Shown: positions 17,318 through 26,106 of the stretch, piece after piece
Layout: each line of letters starts with the position of its first letter
How positions within the stretch are numbered: the first letter of the stretch is position 1
Source: Clostridia bacterium
GTDB lineage: Bacteria; Bacillota; Clostridia; Oscillospirales; CAG-272
Length of the DNA stretch: 64,000 bases
Direction: 5' to 3'
Assembly (NCBI GenBank): GCA_017399145.1
Contig: JAFQEG010000002.1
Coordinates: 1 to 64,000 of the forward strand
Program-made: the position numbers and the translations under genes
The notes under the pieces: model-generated
Seen by the model: the letters and a program-made list of their open reading frames with translations, nothing else
Databases searched by the model: none
What the model was told of the DNA's origin: nothing

Positions 17318-18730
17318 GTGAGGGAATTATCCTTTGATTTTGAGGAAAATGTCAAAACCCTTGACAAAATACTTAACGTAGAAGAGAATTTTGACATAAT
17401 TAAAAGAGAAATGGAAATCAATTCTCAAAGCATAGTTATGTATTACGTTGACGGCTTTGTAACCTCTGCTATAATGCAAAAGCTTATGATGCACTTAACA
17501 ACAGTAAAGGATTTTGGAAATGGCAAGGAGGGAAGTGTAAGTAGATTTATAAAAACAGGTGTCCCATCTGTTGAGGTAGATGGAGTGTATGATTTTGATA
17601 CAATCGTAACTATGGTTTTAAGTGGTTGCTCGGCAATTTTGGCACAAGGCTTTGGCAACGGTGCAGTAATTGTTGATGCAAGGTCATACCCTGCAAGAGT
17701 AACCGAGGAGCCAGGCAACGATAAGGTAATGCGAGGTGCAAGAGACGGCTTTGTAGAAACTTTGATTTTTAACACTGCAATGATAAGAAGACGAATAAGA
17801 GACCCTAGACTAACTGTAAAATACCTATCAGTTGGCGAAAGGTCGAAAACTGACGTATCTGTTGTTTTTTTAAAGGGTAAGGCAGACCAAAAATATGTCA
17901 ATCAGCTAGTTGAAAAAATAGAGCAAATTAAAACCGATGCATTACCAATGGGACATCAAAGCCTTATAGAATGTTTAATTCAAAAAAGGTGGTATAATCC
18001 ATTTCCAAGAGTAAGGTGCACCGAAAGACCCGACTGTGCCTGTGCATCAATTTTAGAGGGCAGTATCATAGTAATTTGCGACACGTCCCCCGAGGCTTTA
18101 ATATTACCAACCTCGATTTTCGATTTTTTACAGGAAACCGACGACTACTATTTTCCACCATTTACAGGCACTTATTTACGTCTTGTACGTCAACTTGTAT
18201 TTTGGAGTGCAGTAGTTTTAATTCCTGTTTGGTATTTCTTTGTAACAACCCCTGAGGTCGTCCCCGAGTGGCTTGCCTTTGTAATACCGGACGACCAGGG
18301 GAGTGTGCCGATTTTAATACAATTATTGCTTGTTGAATTAGTAATAGACGGCTTAAAGCTAGCATCACTAAACACACCTAGCGTAATGTCAAATTCCTTT
18401 GGTGTTATAGGTGGATTGCTTTTAGGTGATTTTGCCGTACAGGTTGGTTGGCTAAGCGCCGACGTTATATTCTATATGGCAATTGTATCAATGGCAAGCT
18501 TTACTCAGTCTAATTACGAGCTAGGCTACGCACTTAAATTCCTAAGAATGCTAACCTTGATTGCAATTGCAATAATAGGTGGCTGGGGACTTTTGCTAGG
18601 TGGAGTAGTGGGAATTACACTTATTGCCACAACGAAAACTATAAACGGAAAAAGGTCATATTTGTACCCATTAATCCCATTTAATTTCAAAGCCCTTACA
18701 AGACTAGTTTTTAGACGAAAAAAACCATAG
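17318..18730 (+). CDS. spoVAF: GerA-family spore germination protein, SpoVAF-like
   Basis: Membrane protein of the GerAA/SpoVAF family that sits in the spore inner membrane and takes part in germination. A soluble N-terminal domain (about 1-270) contains the family segment NPFPRVRCTERPDCA and the ILEG-ICDTSPEALILP stretch. About five membrane segments follow from residue 290. The start is taken as GTG at 17318, because GGAGG lies about 8 bases before it; the ATG at 17303 lies inside the terminator stem and has no such site. There are no gerB, gerC or spoVA neighbours. In Bacillus the family is expressed in the forespore by sigma-G. Confidence 0.85.
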   Translation: MRELSFDFEENVKTLDKILNVEENFDIIKREMEINSQSIVMYYVDGFVTSAIMQKLMMHLTTVKDFGNGKEGSVSRFIKTGVPSVEVDGVYDFDTIVTMVLSGCSAILAQGFGNGAVIVDARSYPARVTEEPGNDKVMRGARDGFVETLIFNTAMIRRRIRDPRLTVKYLSVGERSKTDVSVVFLKGKADQKYVNQLVEKIEQIKTDALPMGHQSLIECLIQKRWYNPFPRVRCTERPDCACASILEGSIIVICDTSPEALILPTSIFDFLQETDDYYFPPFTGTYLRLVRQLVFWSAVVLIPVWYFFVTTPEVVPEWLAFVIPDDQGSVPILIQLLLVELVIDGLKLASLNTPSVMSNSFGVIGGLLLGDFAVQVGWLSADVIFYMAIVSMASFTQSNYELGYALKFLRMLTLIAIAIIGGWGLLLGGVVGITLIATTKTINGKRSYLYPLIPFNFKALTRLVFRRKKP

Positions 18731-18764
18731 AAAAAAGGCAGACACGATTGGTGTCTGCCTTTTA
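18731..18764. terminator. Bidirectional terminator between spoVAF and the trigger-factor-like gene
   Basis: A perfect 13-bp stem (AAAAGGCAGACAC / GTGTCTGCCTTTT) with a 5-base loop lies between two convergent genes. Confidence 0.9.
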
Positions 18765-18766
18765 TG

Positions 18767-19741
18767 TTAGTTTTTGTAATCAATTTGTGCGTTGTTTCTT
18801 AGGTATGAAGCAACCTTAAGACCATTGATATATGTTTTAGCAGTATCCTCTGGGAACTTTTGCTTAATCATTTCAAGAGTCCAACCGCCCTGCTTAACAC
18901 CAGCCTCGTAGAAGTCCTCAACGTCCTTATCATCAGCCGAAAGACCCTCTGTCTTTGCAATTTCATTAAAGATAGCGTTTAGTGAAAGCTCGCCTGTTAC
19001 CATATCCTTAACAGAATCCTTGAATGTAGCCTCATCCTGTCCTAGCATCGAAAGCATAGATGATAGGTCCATCCCGTTTGATTGTGCATAATTTTCAAGA
19101 GACTTAATTTGTCCCTCGATTTGCTCGTTGAGAATTGACTCGGGAATTTCTACCTTGCAATTTTCGAGCAAGAGCTTTTCTATTTTTGCACCAATTTCCT
19201 TATCAACCGCCTCAGCCTTTCTTCTGTAAATAGCATCCCAAAGGAATTTGTCAAGCTCCTCAAGAGTATTAATGTTAGTAATCTTTTGAGCCTCGGTAAA
19301 TCTCTTTAGCACACCCTCGTCAATACCCTTAGAGGTCTTTGTCTTAATGTCATGAAGAGTTACCTTGAAATCAGCATCCTTACCGCTTAATTCAGGGGTG
19401 TAGTTATCAGGGAAGCGAACCTTAACAATTCTTGTTTCCCCCTTTGTCATACCAACCATTTGGTCCTCAAAGCCTGGAATAAAAGCACCTGAGCCAATAA
19501 CAAGCTCAAAATTTTGCGCAGAGCCACCGTCAAATTCAACACCATCAACAGACCCAACAAAGTCAATTACACTTGTGTGACCGTTTTCAAGTGGACCCTC
19601 AACACTTACAACCTCGGCAAATTCACTTGCGATGTATTGCTTTTGCATTTCTACCTCGTCGATAGTAACTGATGGTGAAGGTGAATCAAGCTGAAGCTTA
19701 ATATTCTTATATTCACCTAAAGTAACCTTAATTTCGTTCAT
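18767..19741 (-). CDS. Trigger-factor-like chaperone lacking the ribosome-binding domain
   Basis: A 324-residue protein matching trigger factor from its FKBP-type isomerase domain onward. The isomerase domain (about 45-130) shows TSVIDFVGSVDGVEFDGGSA and the GFEDQMVGM segment, and the helical SurA-like C-terminal domain follows (about 140-320). The roughly 110-residue N-terminal domain with the ribosome-binding FRK signature of true trigger factor is absent; only about 40 residues precede the isomerase domain. The strong AAGGAGAT site before the ATG argues against a missed upstream start. There is no signal peptide, so it should be cytoplasmic. It is the last gene of the yfhO-ruvA-ruvB operon. 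Confidence 0.85.
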   Translation of the reverse strand: MNEIKVTLGEYKNIKLQLDSPSPSVTIDEVEMQKQYIASEFAEVVSVEGPLENGHTSVIDFVGSVDGVEFDGGSAQNFELVIGSGAFIPGFEDQMVGMTKGETRIVKVRFPDNYTPELSGKDADFKVTLHDIKTKTSKGIDEGVLKRFTEAQKITNINTLEELDKFLWDAIYRRKAEAVDKEIGAKIEKLLLENCKVEIPESILNEQIEGQIKSLENYAQSNGMDLSSMLSMLGQDEATFKDSVKDMVTGELSLNAIFNEIAKTEGLSADDKDVEDFYEAGVKQGGWTLEMIKQKFPEDTAKTYINGLKVASYLRNNAQIDYKN

Positions 19742-19759
19742 TTTAAATATCTCCTTATT

Positions 19760-20824
19760 TTAATTTTCGTCTGGGTTATCTATTTTAAGTGGGATAATGC
19801 CACTCTTGTTATATTGAATACCTAAATGCTCGTATGCAAGCCTTGTAACGCATCTACCACGAGGGGTACGGCTTAAAAATCCTATTTGCATAAGGTAAGG
19901 CTCGTAAACGTCCTCGATTGTAACACTTTCCTCGCCAATTGTAGCGGAAAGAGTTTCAAGTCCAACAGGACCACCATCGTAGAATTTAATAATCGTTTCA
20001 AGCATTTTTCTGTCAATGTTGTCAAGACCAAGCTGGTCAATCTCAAGGGCAGAAAGAGCAGTTTGAGCAATCTTGAGAGTGATTTTTCCATCGCCCTTAA
20101 CCTGTGCATAGTCACGCACACGCTTTAAAAGACGGTTCGCAATTCTAGGAGTGCCTCTTGACCTTGAAGCAATTTCAAGGGCACCTGCATCGTCAATATC
20201 AACCTCAAGCAAGGAAGCGCTTCTTTTAACGATAGTAGCAAGCTCCTCAGGGGTATAAAGCTCAAGACGGAGAAGTACACCGAATCTATCACGAAGAGGT
20301 GTGGTTAGCTGTCCTGCACGAGTAGTAGCACCTACAAGAGTAAATCTTGGTAGTGGCACACGAATGCTTCTTGCAGCAGGTCCCTTACCAATTATAATAT
20401 CAAGCACATAGTCCTCCATAGCTGGATAAAGGATTTCCTCAATCGAGCGAGAAAGACGATGTATTTCATCAATAAACAAAATATCACCAGGGGCAAGATT
20501 TGTAAGAATTGCCGCAAGGTCACCCTGCTTTTCAATTGCAGGACCTGAGGTAACTCTAAAGTTTACTCCCATTTCATTAGCAATAATTCCAGAAAGAGTA
20601 GTTTTACCAAGACCGGGAGGGCCATAGAGTAAAACGTGGTCAAGGGAGTCGCCACGGCCCTTTGCCGCCTCAATATAAACCTTGAGCATTTCCTTAACCT
20701 TTTCTTGACCTATATATTCGTCAAGAGATTTAGGACGTAGGTTAACCTCAACCTCGCCATCGTCATTTGACAAGGCTGCGTCAACTAAACGGTCCTCATA
20801 ATCAAAATTAGTTTCATTAATCAT
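19760..20824 (-). CDS. ruvB: Holliday junction branch migration ATPase RuvB
   Basis: Hexameric motor that drives branch migration with RuvA. The 354-residue protein has Walker [11 protein letters not shown], Walker B FIDEIHRL, the [12 protein letters not shown] segment, sensor [10 protein letters not shown] and the C-terminal winged helix ending in [16 protein letters not shown]. It lies 11 bases after ruvA and 18 bases before the trigger-factor-like gene. Confidence 0.98.
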   Translation of the reverse strand: MINETNFDYEDRLVDAALSNDDGEVEVNLRPKSLDEYIGQEKVKEMLKVYIEAAKGRGDSLDHVLLYGPPGLGKTTLSGIIANEMGVNFRVTSGPAIEKQGDLAAILTNLAPGDILFIDEIHRLSRSIEEILYPAMEDYVLDIIIGKGPAARSIRVPLPRFTLVGATTRAGQLTTPLRDRFGVLLRLELYTPEELATIVKRSASLLEVDIDDAGALEIASRSRGTPRIANRLLKRVRDYAQVKGDGKITLKIAQTALSALEIDQLGLDNIDRKMLETIIKFYDGGPVGLETLSATIGEESVTIEDVYEPYLMQIGFLSRTPRGRCVTRLAYEHLGIQYNKSGIIPLKIDNPDEN

Positions 20825-20835
20825 AGCTTATAACC

Positions 20836-21444
20836 TCATCTAAGTAGCTTTGAAAGGGCAAGAGGGATTATTTTTGCAACCTCTAGCTTAGGGTCAATTC
20901 CACCAAGTGCCCTTTGTGCATCTGACCTTGAATATCCAAGGACAACAAGGGCCTCAAGAGCCTCTTGAAGATTGGAATTCTTTTGTATTTGAGAGGCAAC
21001 AGCGCCAGCATCGGCACTTACAGGGGAGGAAAATACCTGCTTTGTAACCTTGTCCTTTAATTCAAGCACAACTCTTGCAGCAGTTTTTGCACCAACACCA
21101 TTTGCCTTTGAAATTGCCTTAACGTCCTCGCTTGTAATAGCCATGCTAAGCCTTTCTGGTGTTAAAAGTGAAAGAATAGCCATAGCAGCCTTAGGACCCA
21201 CACCAGATACAGTAATCAACAGCTTAAATGAATTAAGCTCGTCAAGAGTGTTAAAGCCAAAAAGCTCAACTCCGTCCTCGCGCACCTGTAAATAGGTATA
21301 AAGCTTTGCTTTCTCGTTTACGTGACCTACAACTGCGGAATATGTGTTGTCGCTAATAGCTAGCTTGTAGCCTACGCCCGCACAATCAACAACACAGAAG
21401 CCAGGCTCACAGTATTCGAGAGTTCCGTTTACGTGATAAATCAT
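20836..21444 (-). CDS. ruvA: Holliday junction binding protein RuvA
   Basis: RuvA tetramers hold the four-way junction for RuvB. The OB-fold N-terminus (MIYHVNGTLEYCEPGF), the paired helix-hairpin-helix region (SGVGPKAAMAIL and GVGAKTAARVVLELKDK) and the short C-terminal RuvB-binding domain with ALVVLGYSRSDAQRAL are all present, at 202 residues. Its ATG overlaps the yfhO stop by four bases, so it is translationally coupled to yfhO. ruvC is not beside it but about 3.2 kb away on the other strand. Confidence 0.97.
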   Translation of the reverse strand: MIYHVNGTLEYCEPGFCVVDCAGVGYKLAISDNTYSAVVGHVNEKAKLYTYLQVREDGVELFGFNTLDELNSFKLLITVSGVGPKAAMAILSLLTPERLSMAITSEDVKAISKANGVGAKTAARVVLELKDKVTKQVFSSPVSADAGAVASQIQKNSNLQEALEALVVLGYSRSDAQRALGGIDPKLEVAKIIPLALSKLLR

Positions 21445-24266
21445 TTTAAATCTCCATTAGATGTAATAACAGGGGCTTGGTCTGTATATTTTGGATTTTT
21501 ACAAGGAGCAAAAATCCAAAGCAGCTTCTTTTCTAAAATAGCAAGCACGATAAAGCCACCAATACCTAAAAGGGTAATTGTCATACCAATATACCACTGC
21601 ATAGGCACGTATTCCATAACAATATCGTATTCGCCGTCAGTTTCCTTAGGTAAATCAAAGGCAAGCATAGATTCAACACACTTATAGGTGTCAACCCTTT
21701 TTCCATCAACTAAAACTCTCCAGCAGGAGTCGTAAGGGATAGTTGTGAAAACCACGTCACGGCTTGTGTCCTTGATAGTACCAACAATTTTTGTGTCAGA
21801 ATAGCTTGCAACATTGAGTCCACCCTCGTTAAGAGTTGTAGACATATTCTCAAATTTATCCTTACTTAATTGAATGAAATAATCACCTTGATTAAGAAGA
21901 TAAATTCTGTTTGCGTTAAACGTCAATTTTACGTTGACAATATCACCCTTTTTGTATTCACCAAGGCTAAGTACCTTGTAGGTGTCGGGTTGGAATAGAG
22001 TACACAAAAGCTCACCATTTACATGACAAGTAGCTTGAGTGTTATAAAGAGTAGGCAAAAACATTTGTATTTCACCATCAATTTCAGCTACAACCTTAAA
22101 GGTAAAGGAAGCGTCCTTAGATGATGCATATCTTGAAAAGCTTGTGCCCTTGCCGTCCTCGTCTACAACCTTGCCACAGTTTTCGTAGGTAATAGTGTAG
22201 TCGCATTTTTCGTGGACACCATCACTCTTACCACCTAGCATATGGTCAAGCATTGTCTCGCCGTATTCTAGAGCAGTAAAATTATCTGCATTTAAGGTAA
22301 GATTTTTAATCATATTGTCAACTGAATAGGCAATAGGTAATGCGTAAGGGTTTTGATATATAACTATATCGTCAGAAATTTCAACAAAATCATAAAGATT
22401 GCTAACCTTGTTAGTAAGCTTACCATCGTCGTCCTTTTGATTGTTTTGAATTACGTATTTAATGCCTAAAATCGACTCAGAAAGCTCGTTTCCAGTTAGG
22501 TAGGTTGTTGTTTGTGAATTTGCATGATAGCCAAGCTTTTTAAGAAAATCTCTTGCACCCATATTAAAGGTAGAGGTAAACTCGGAAATACCCTTAATAT
22601 CAATTGCGAGATTATCGTTTGGCTTTCTTGCAAAGCCCTTTTCAACTCTATGGAAGGTAGGGTCTGCAAGCTTAAGAGTTGTCGCAACAATTTCGGTTTC
22701 ATTAACAAAGGACCTATAAACGTTTCTTGAGGACCAACCGGCATCTTGAATTTCACCAGTCCAGTTGTATAATGTGCTTGCGTAAGCCTCAATACCTACA
22801 ACAAATACAAGTGCAAGCGTAACAATTTGCTTTGCCTTAACCTTTTTTGCAACCAAAATAACTATCAAATAAACAGCGATTAGAAGGATAGATGCCCAAA
22901 TTGTTTCATAGCTAGGCGTTACCTGAGTTTGATTGCCACCGATATATCTAGTAAGAGTTACAGTTTTTTGAATGATTGCAAGTGTTAAGGCTAAGAGGAT
23001 TGAAACAACGCCAATGCTTTTTCCACTTACCTCTGGTAAATGCTCAAAGCCCTTATATGCCATAATAAGCAAAATAAAGGAAAACATAAAGCTGTAACGA
23101 TAGTTAAGCCAAATAGGCATTTGAAAGCCATGCCAAACAAGGTCAATTGTGTTTATTGTAAAGCTTGCAACAAATATTGCGCACAAAACAATGTAACCAA
23201 CCTTTTCTCTGGTAGGAATCTTCTTTGACAAGAAGTATACAGGCACCATAAGAAGCATAAGAGTACCTGCATAAATGTTAGGTGTACCCTCAGCACGAAT
23301 AGTGTCAAAGGAATTTATAAATAGCTTAGTTACCAGATTCAAAATGTCAAATCTCAAATTAGGGTCAAAGCTATTGTCTTGTAGGTCCATTTTTCCAAAT
23401 TGAAGTGAATAGTAAGCAGATGCAATTACCGCACCAGCCATCATAACGGCAACTAAGGAAAATAGGGCAATACGACCAAGACTCTTTAAGAAATGCTTTC
23501 TCTCGTTTAAAAGGTTAATATCCTTGTCCTTATTTGATAGAATAAAGAAAAAGAAGTAAAGCACAACAAAGATGCAAATCATATAACCAATGTAATAGTT
23601 ACTCCAAATTGCAAGTGCGAGAGAAATTGTAAATAGCTTAAACTTACCCTCTTTTACAATTGCTTCAATTCCAAGCGAAATAAGTGGAAGATAAATCAAT
23701 GCATCCATCCACATAGTGTTTGATTGGAAAATTGTCGCATAAGCACAAAGGGCATACATTGTTGAAAACATTATAAATGCAGGAATGTTTCTCTTTTTAG
23801 TTTTGTCTAGGTAAACAGAGAAGGTAAAGCCACTAAGCCCTGTCTTTATAATCATCATAAAGGCAATAGCCTCAGTCAACATATCGCTAGGGAAAAGACC
23901 AACGATAAGAGAGAGAGGTGATGCAAGATAATAGGTATAATATCCTAAAAACTCACCCCCCAATGAACGCTCAAAGGTATAATAAAAGGATGATTTACCA
24001 GTTATAATATCTCTAAACTGCTCAAAGAAATAGACGTATTGTCCATTCATATCAAGAGTTAGAATAGAGTTGTTTCCATAAGGAAAAACTCCTAAAACGA
24101 TAAAAACTATGCTGATGATTACTACTGGTACAAGAAATGATAGAAATAAATAGCTTTTCTTTAAAAGCATTTTCCACAAGGAATCAATTAAAGAGTAGGA
24201 CTTAGTCCTTACCTTGTCAAGAAGCTGTGTGAATAGCTCTTTTTTGTTTGTGGTATTAGAATTCAT
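21441..24266 (-). CDS. yfhO: YfhO-family polytopic membrane protein
   Basis: A 941-residue membrane protein of the YfhO family, GT-C-like proteins linked in Bacillus to glycosylation of lipoteichoic acid. About 12 membrane segments occupy residues 35-520, with extracytoplasmic loops carrying NGQYVYFFEQF and MWMDALIYLPLI. A large soluble beta-rich domain of about 350 residues follows, and one membrane segment (about 895-920) precedes a short cytoplasmic tail. The full length matches the family. Its position at the head of the ruvA-ruvB genes looks accidental as to function. A loose GGAAACG site precedes the ATG. Confidence 0.88.
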   Translation of the reverse strand: MNSNTTNKKELFTQLLDKVRTKSYSLIDSLWKMLLKKSYLFLSFLVPVVIISIVFIVLGVFPYGNNSILTLDMNGQYVYFFEQFRDIITGKSSFYYTFERSLGGEFLGYYTYYLASPLSLIVGLFPSDMLTEAIAFMMIIKTGLSGFTFSVYLDKTKKRNIPAFIMFSTMYALCAYATIFQSNTMWMDALIYLPLISLGIEAIVKEGKFKLFTISLALAIWSNYYIGYMICIFVVLYFFFFILSNKDKDINLLNERKHFLKSLGRIALFSLVAVMMAGAVIASAYYSLQFGKMDLQDNSFDPNLRFDILNLVTKLFINSFDTIRAEGTPNIYAGTLMLLMVPVYFLSKKIPTREKVGYIVLCAIFVASFTINTIDLVWHGFQMPIWLNYRYSFMFSFILLIMAYKGFEHLPEVSGKSIGVVSILLALTLAIIQKTVTLTRYIGGNQTQVTPSYETIWASILLIAVYLIVILVAKKVKAKQIVTLALVFVVGIEAYASTLYNWTGEIQDAGWSSRNVYRSFVNETEIVATTLKLADPTFHRVEKGFARKPNDNLAIDIKGISEFTSTFNMGARDFLKKLGYHANSQTTTYLTGNELSESILGIKYVIQNNQKDDDGKLTNKVSNLYDFVEISDDIVIYQNPYALPIAYSVDNMIKNLTLNADNFTALEYGETMLDHMLGGKSDGVHEKCDYTITYENCGKVVDEDGKGTSFSRYASSKDASFTFKVVAEIDGEIQMFLPTLYNTQATCHVNGELLCTLFQPDTYKVLSLGEYKKGDIVNVKLTFNANRIYLLNQGDYFIQLSKDKFENMSTTLNEGGLNVASYSDTKIVGTIKDTSRDVVFTTIPYDSCWRVLVDGKRVDTYKCVESMLAFDLPKETDGEYDIVMEYVPMQWYIGMTITLLGIGGFIVLAILEKKLLWIFAPCKNPKYTDQAPVITSNGDLK

Positions 24267-24307
24267 AAATACGTTTCCAATCTATTTTTTATAGTTGAGA
24301 GGGATTT

Positions 24308-24502
24308 TTAGTTTGATGGTACAATACGTTTAATCATTTTTTCAACCTTTAATCTATCAAGAGTAAGTATCCTTTGACAGCCGGTGCAGGTAAGCTTAAT
24401 ATCTGCGCCAACACGAAGCACCTTAAAGGTTGATGCACCACAGGGATGTTGCTTTTTCATTTCAAGAATATCACCAATGTTAATAACAGGAATACTTGCC
24501 AT
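24308..24502 (-). CDS. DUF951 small protein
   Basis: A 64-residue protein of the DUF951 family found across Firmicutes, function unknown. Typical features are the GDILEMKKQHPCG opening, a central beta-strand block and a TCTGCQRIL motif; with the HPCG Cys, the CxGC pair could bind zinc. The ATG at 24502 follows GAGAGGTG by 5 bases. The open frame extends upstream but has no ribosome-binding site there. It is the first gene of the minus-strand run leading to yfhO, ruvA and ruvB, 41 bases before yfhO. Confidence 0.9.
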   Translation of the reverse strand: MASIPVINIGDILEMKKQHPCGASTFKVLRVGADIKLTCTGCQRILTLDRLKVEKMIKRIVPSN

Positions 24503-24536
24503 AAAGCACCTCTCGAAAAAATATCTAATCATAACT

Positions 24537-24565
24537 ATTCTACCACAGTATGTAAGTAAAATCAA
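24537..24565 (-). promoter_or_regulatory. Promoter of the DUF951-yfhO-ruvAB operon
   Basis: Minus strand: TTGATT (24560-24565), 17-base spacer, TAGAAT (24537-24542) with TGg extended -10. Confidence 0.78.
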
Positions 24566-24632
24566 CACAAATCAAAATAAATTTATAATTATAAGAAGAA
24601 TAAAAAAATTTGCCCGTGCGTGCGTAAAATAT

Positions 24633-24661
24633 TTGACATACAAGTGAAAGTGTGATAAAAT
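24633..24661 (+). promoter_or_regulatory. Promoter of the ruvC operon
   Basis: TTGACA (24633-24638), 17-base spacer, TAAAAT (24656-24661) with TGa extended -10. It lies 30 bases before the ruvC start. Confidence 0.87.
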
Positions 24662-24690
24662 AATATGAAATAGTTTTTTAGGAGGTAATT

Positions 24691-25188
24691 ATGGTTATAT
24701 TGGGAATAGACCCAGGCTTTGCCATCGTGGGATGGGGAGTTTTAGAGTCCTATAAGGGTCAATTTCGTGTAATGGGCTATGGCTCAATACAGACAAAGGC
24801 AGGACTTCCTATTGAAGAAAGACTAAATCAAATTTTTGATGGTATGAATACTATTATTGACAAGTACAAGCCTGATGCAATGGCAATTGAGGAGCTTTTT
24901 TGGAATACAAACCAAAAAACAGGTATTAGCGTTGCCGAGGCAAGAGGTGTTATTATTACCTCTGCTTATAGAAAAGGCTTGAAGATTTCCGAATATACAC
25001 CACTTCAGGTAAAGCAGGCAGTTGTTGGCTATGGTAGGGCAGAAAAAAAGCAGGTGATTGCAATGGTAACCTCAATTTTGAAGCTTCCTAAGCCACCAAA
25101 GCCAGACGATACGGCAGACGCACTTGCAATAGCAATATGTCACGGACACGCAGACTCAAACGTTTTGAGTAAATTCTATAAAATGTGA
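24691..25188 (+). CDS. ruvC: Holliday junction endonuclease RuvC
   Basis: RuvC cuts Holliday junctions after RuvAB migration. The 165-residue RNase H-fold protein carries the acidic residues Asp7 (GIDPGF), the Glu of AIEELFW, and the C-terminal DDTADALAIAI motif. AGGAGG precedes the ATG. It heads a plus-strand operon that continues with a methyltransferase, the ECF module and truA. Confidence 0.97.
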   Translation: MVILGIDPGFAIVGWGVLESYKGQFRVMGYGSIQTKAGLPIEERLNQIFDGMNTIIDKYKPDAMAIEELFWNTNQKTGISVAEARGVIITSAYRKGLKISEYTPLQVKQAVVGYGRAEKKQVIAMVTSILKLPKPPKPDDTADALAIAICHGHADSNVLSKFYKM

Positions 25189-25196
25189 GGACGATT

Positions 25197-26084
25197 ATGT
25201 ATTTAGCAGATAACTGGAAGGACTACGAGCTTCTTGATACCTCTGATGGCGAAAGACTTGAAAGATGGGGTAAGTATATTCTCATTCGTCCCGACCCACA
25301 GGTAATATGGAAGAATAAAAGAGTACACAAGCTATGGAAAAATGCCCATGGTATCTACCGTCGCTCAAAAAGTGGTGGTGGCGCATGGGTAAAAAATGAT
25401 ATTCCCGAAAAGTGGACAGTTGATTATGGCACCTTGACCTTTAATTTAAAGCCAATGGGCTTTAAGCATACAGGACTATTCCCCGAGCAAGCCACAAACT
25501 GGGACTGGTTTTCAAGCCTAATCAAGGAAAGACGCAAGCAAGGAAAAGAGGTTAAGGTTTTAAATCTATTTGCCTACACAGGTGGTGCAACTGCTGCCGC
25601 AGCCCAAGCTGGTGCCTCGGTTGTACACGTTGATGCATCAAAGGGTATGGTTGCTTGTGCAAAGGAAAATCTTGCTTCAAGTGGACTTGAGGATGCACCT
25701 GTGCGTTATATTGTAGATGATTGTCGTAAATTTGTTGAAAGAGAAATCCGTCGTGGCAACAAATATGACGGAATAATTATGGACCCACCTTCCTACGGAA
25801 GAGGACCAGGTGGTGAGGTGTGGAAGCTTGAGGACGCAGTTTGCGATTTTGTAAATCTTTGTGAAAAGCTTATCTCAGACGACCCATTATTTATGCTTAT
25901 AAATTCATACACAACAGGACTAAGCGCATTGACAATGGGCTATGTCCTTGACGTTGAGGTTGTAAGTAAGCATGGTGGAAAATCAGAAACTGCCGAATTG
26001 GCATTGCCCGTAACCCAAACTAAAAGCTTTTTGCCCTGTGGTGCAAGTGCAAGATGGGTGCCAGATTCTGTATTAAAAGACTAA
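25197..26084 (+). CDS. Class I SAM-dependent methyltransferase (RlmI/K-like)
   Basis: A 295-residue Rossmann methyltransferase similar to the catalytic half of 23S rRNA cytosine methyltransferases. The SAM loop is NLFAYTGGATAAAAQAGA, the acidic strand-2 end is VVHVDASKG, and the catalytic motif is MDPPSYGRGPGG. No PUA domain is evident, so the RNA target is uncertain. The ATG at 25197 has GAGG seven bases upstream and is preferred over a GTG that overlaps the ruvC stop. Confidence 0.85.
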   Translation: MYLADNWKDYELLDTSDGERLERWGKYILIRPDPQVIWKNKRVHKLWKNAHGIYRRSKSGGGAWVKNDIPEKWTVDYGTLTFNLKPMGFKHTGLFPEQATNWDWFSSLIKERRKQGKEVKVLNLFAYTGGATAAAAQAGASVVHVDASKGMVACAKENLASSGLEDAPVRYIVDDCRKFVEREIRRGNKYDGIIMDPPSYGRGPGGEVWKLEDAVCDFVNLCEKLISDDPLFMLINSYTTGLSALTMGYVLDVEVVSKHGGKSETAELALPVTQTKSFLPCGASARWVPDSVLKD

Positions 26085-26106
26085 GAAGAGGAGTGGAGGG
26101 ATTTTA

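Noticed and set aside
19886..20128. Small frames on both strands within ruvB
   Set aside because: They are shadows of the ruvB coding sequence without start signals.
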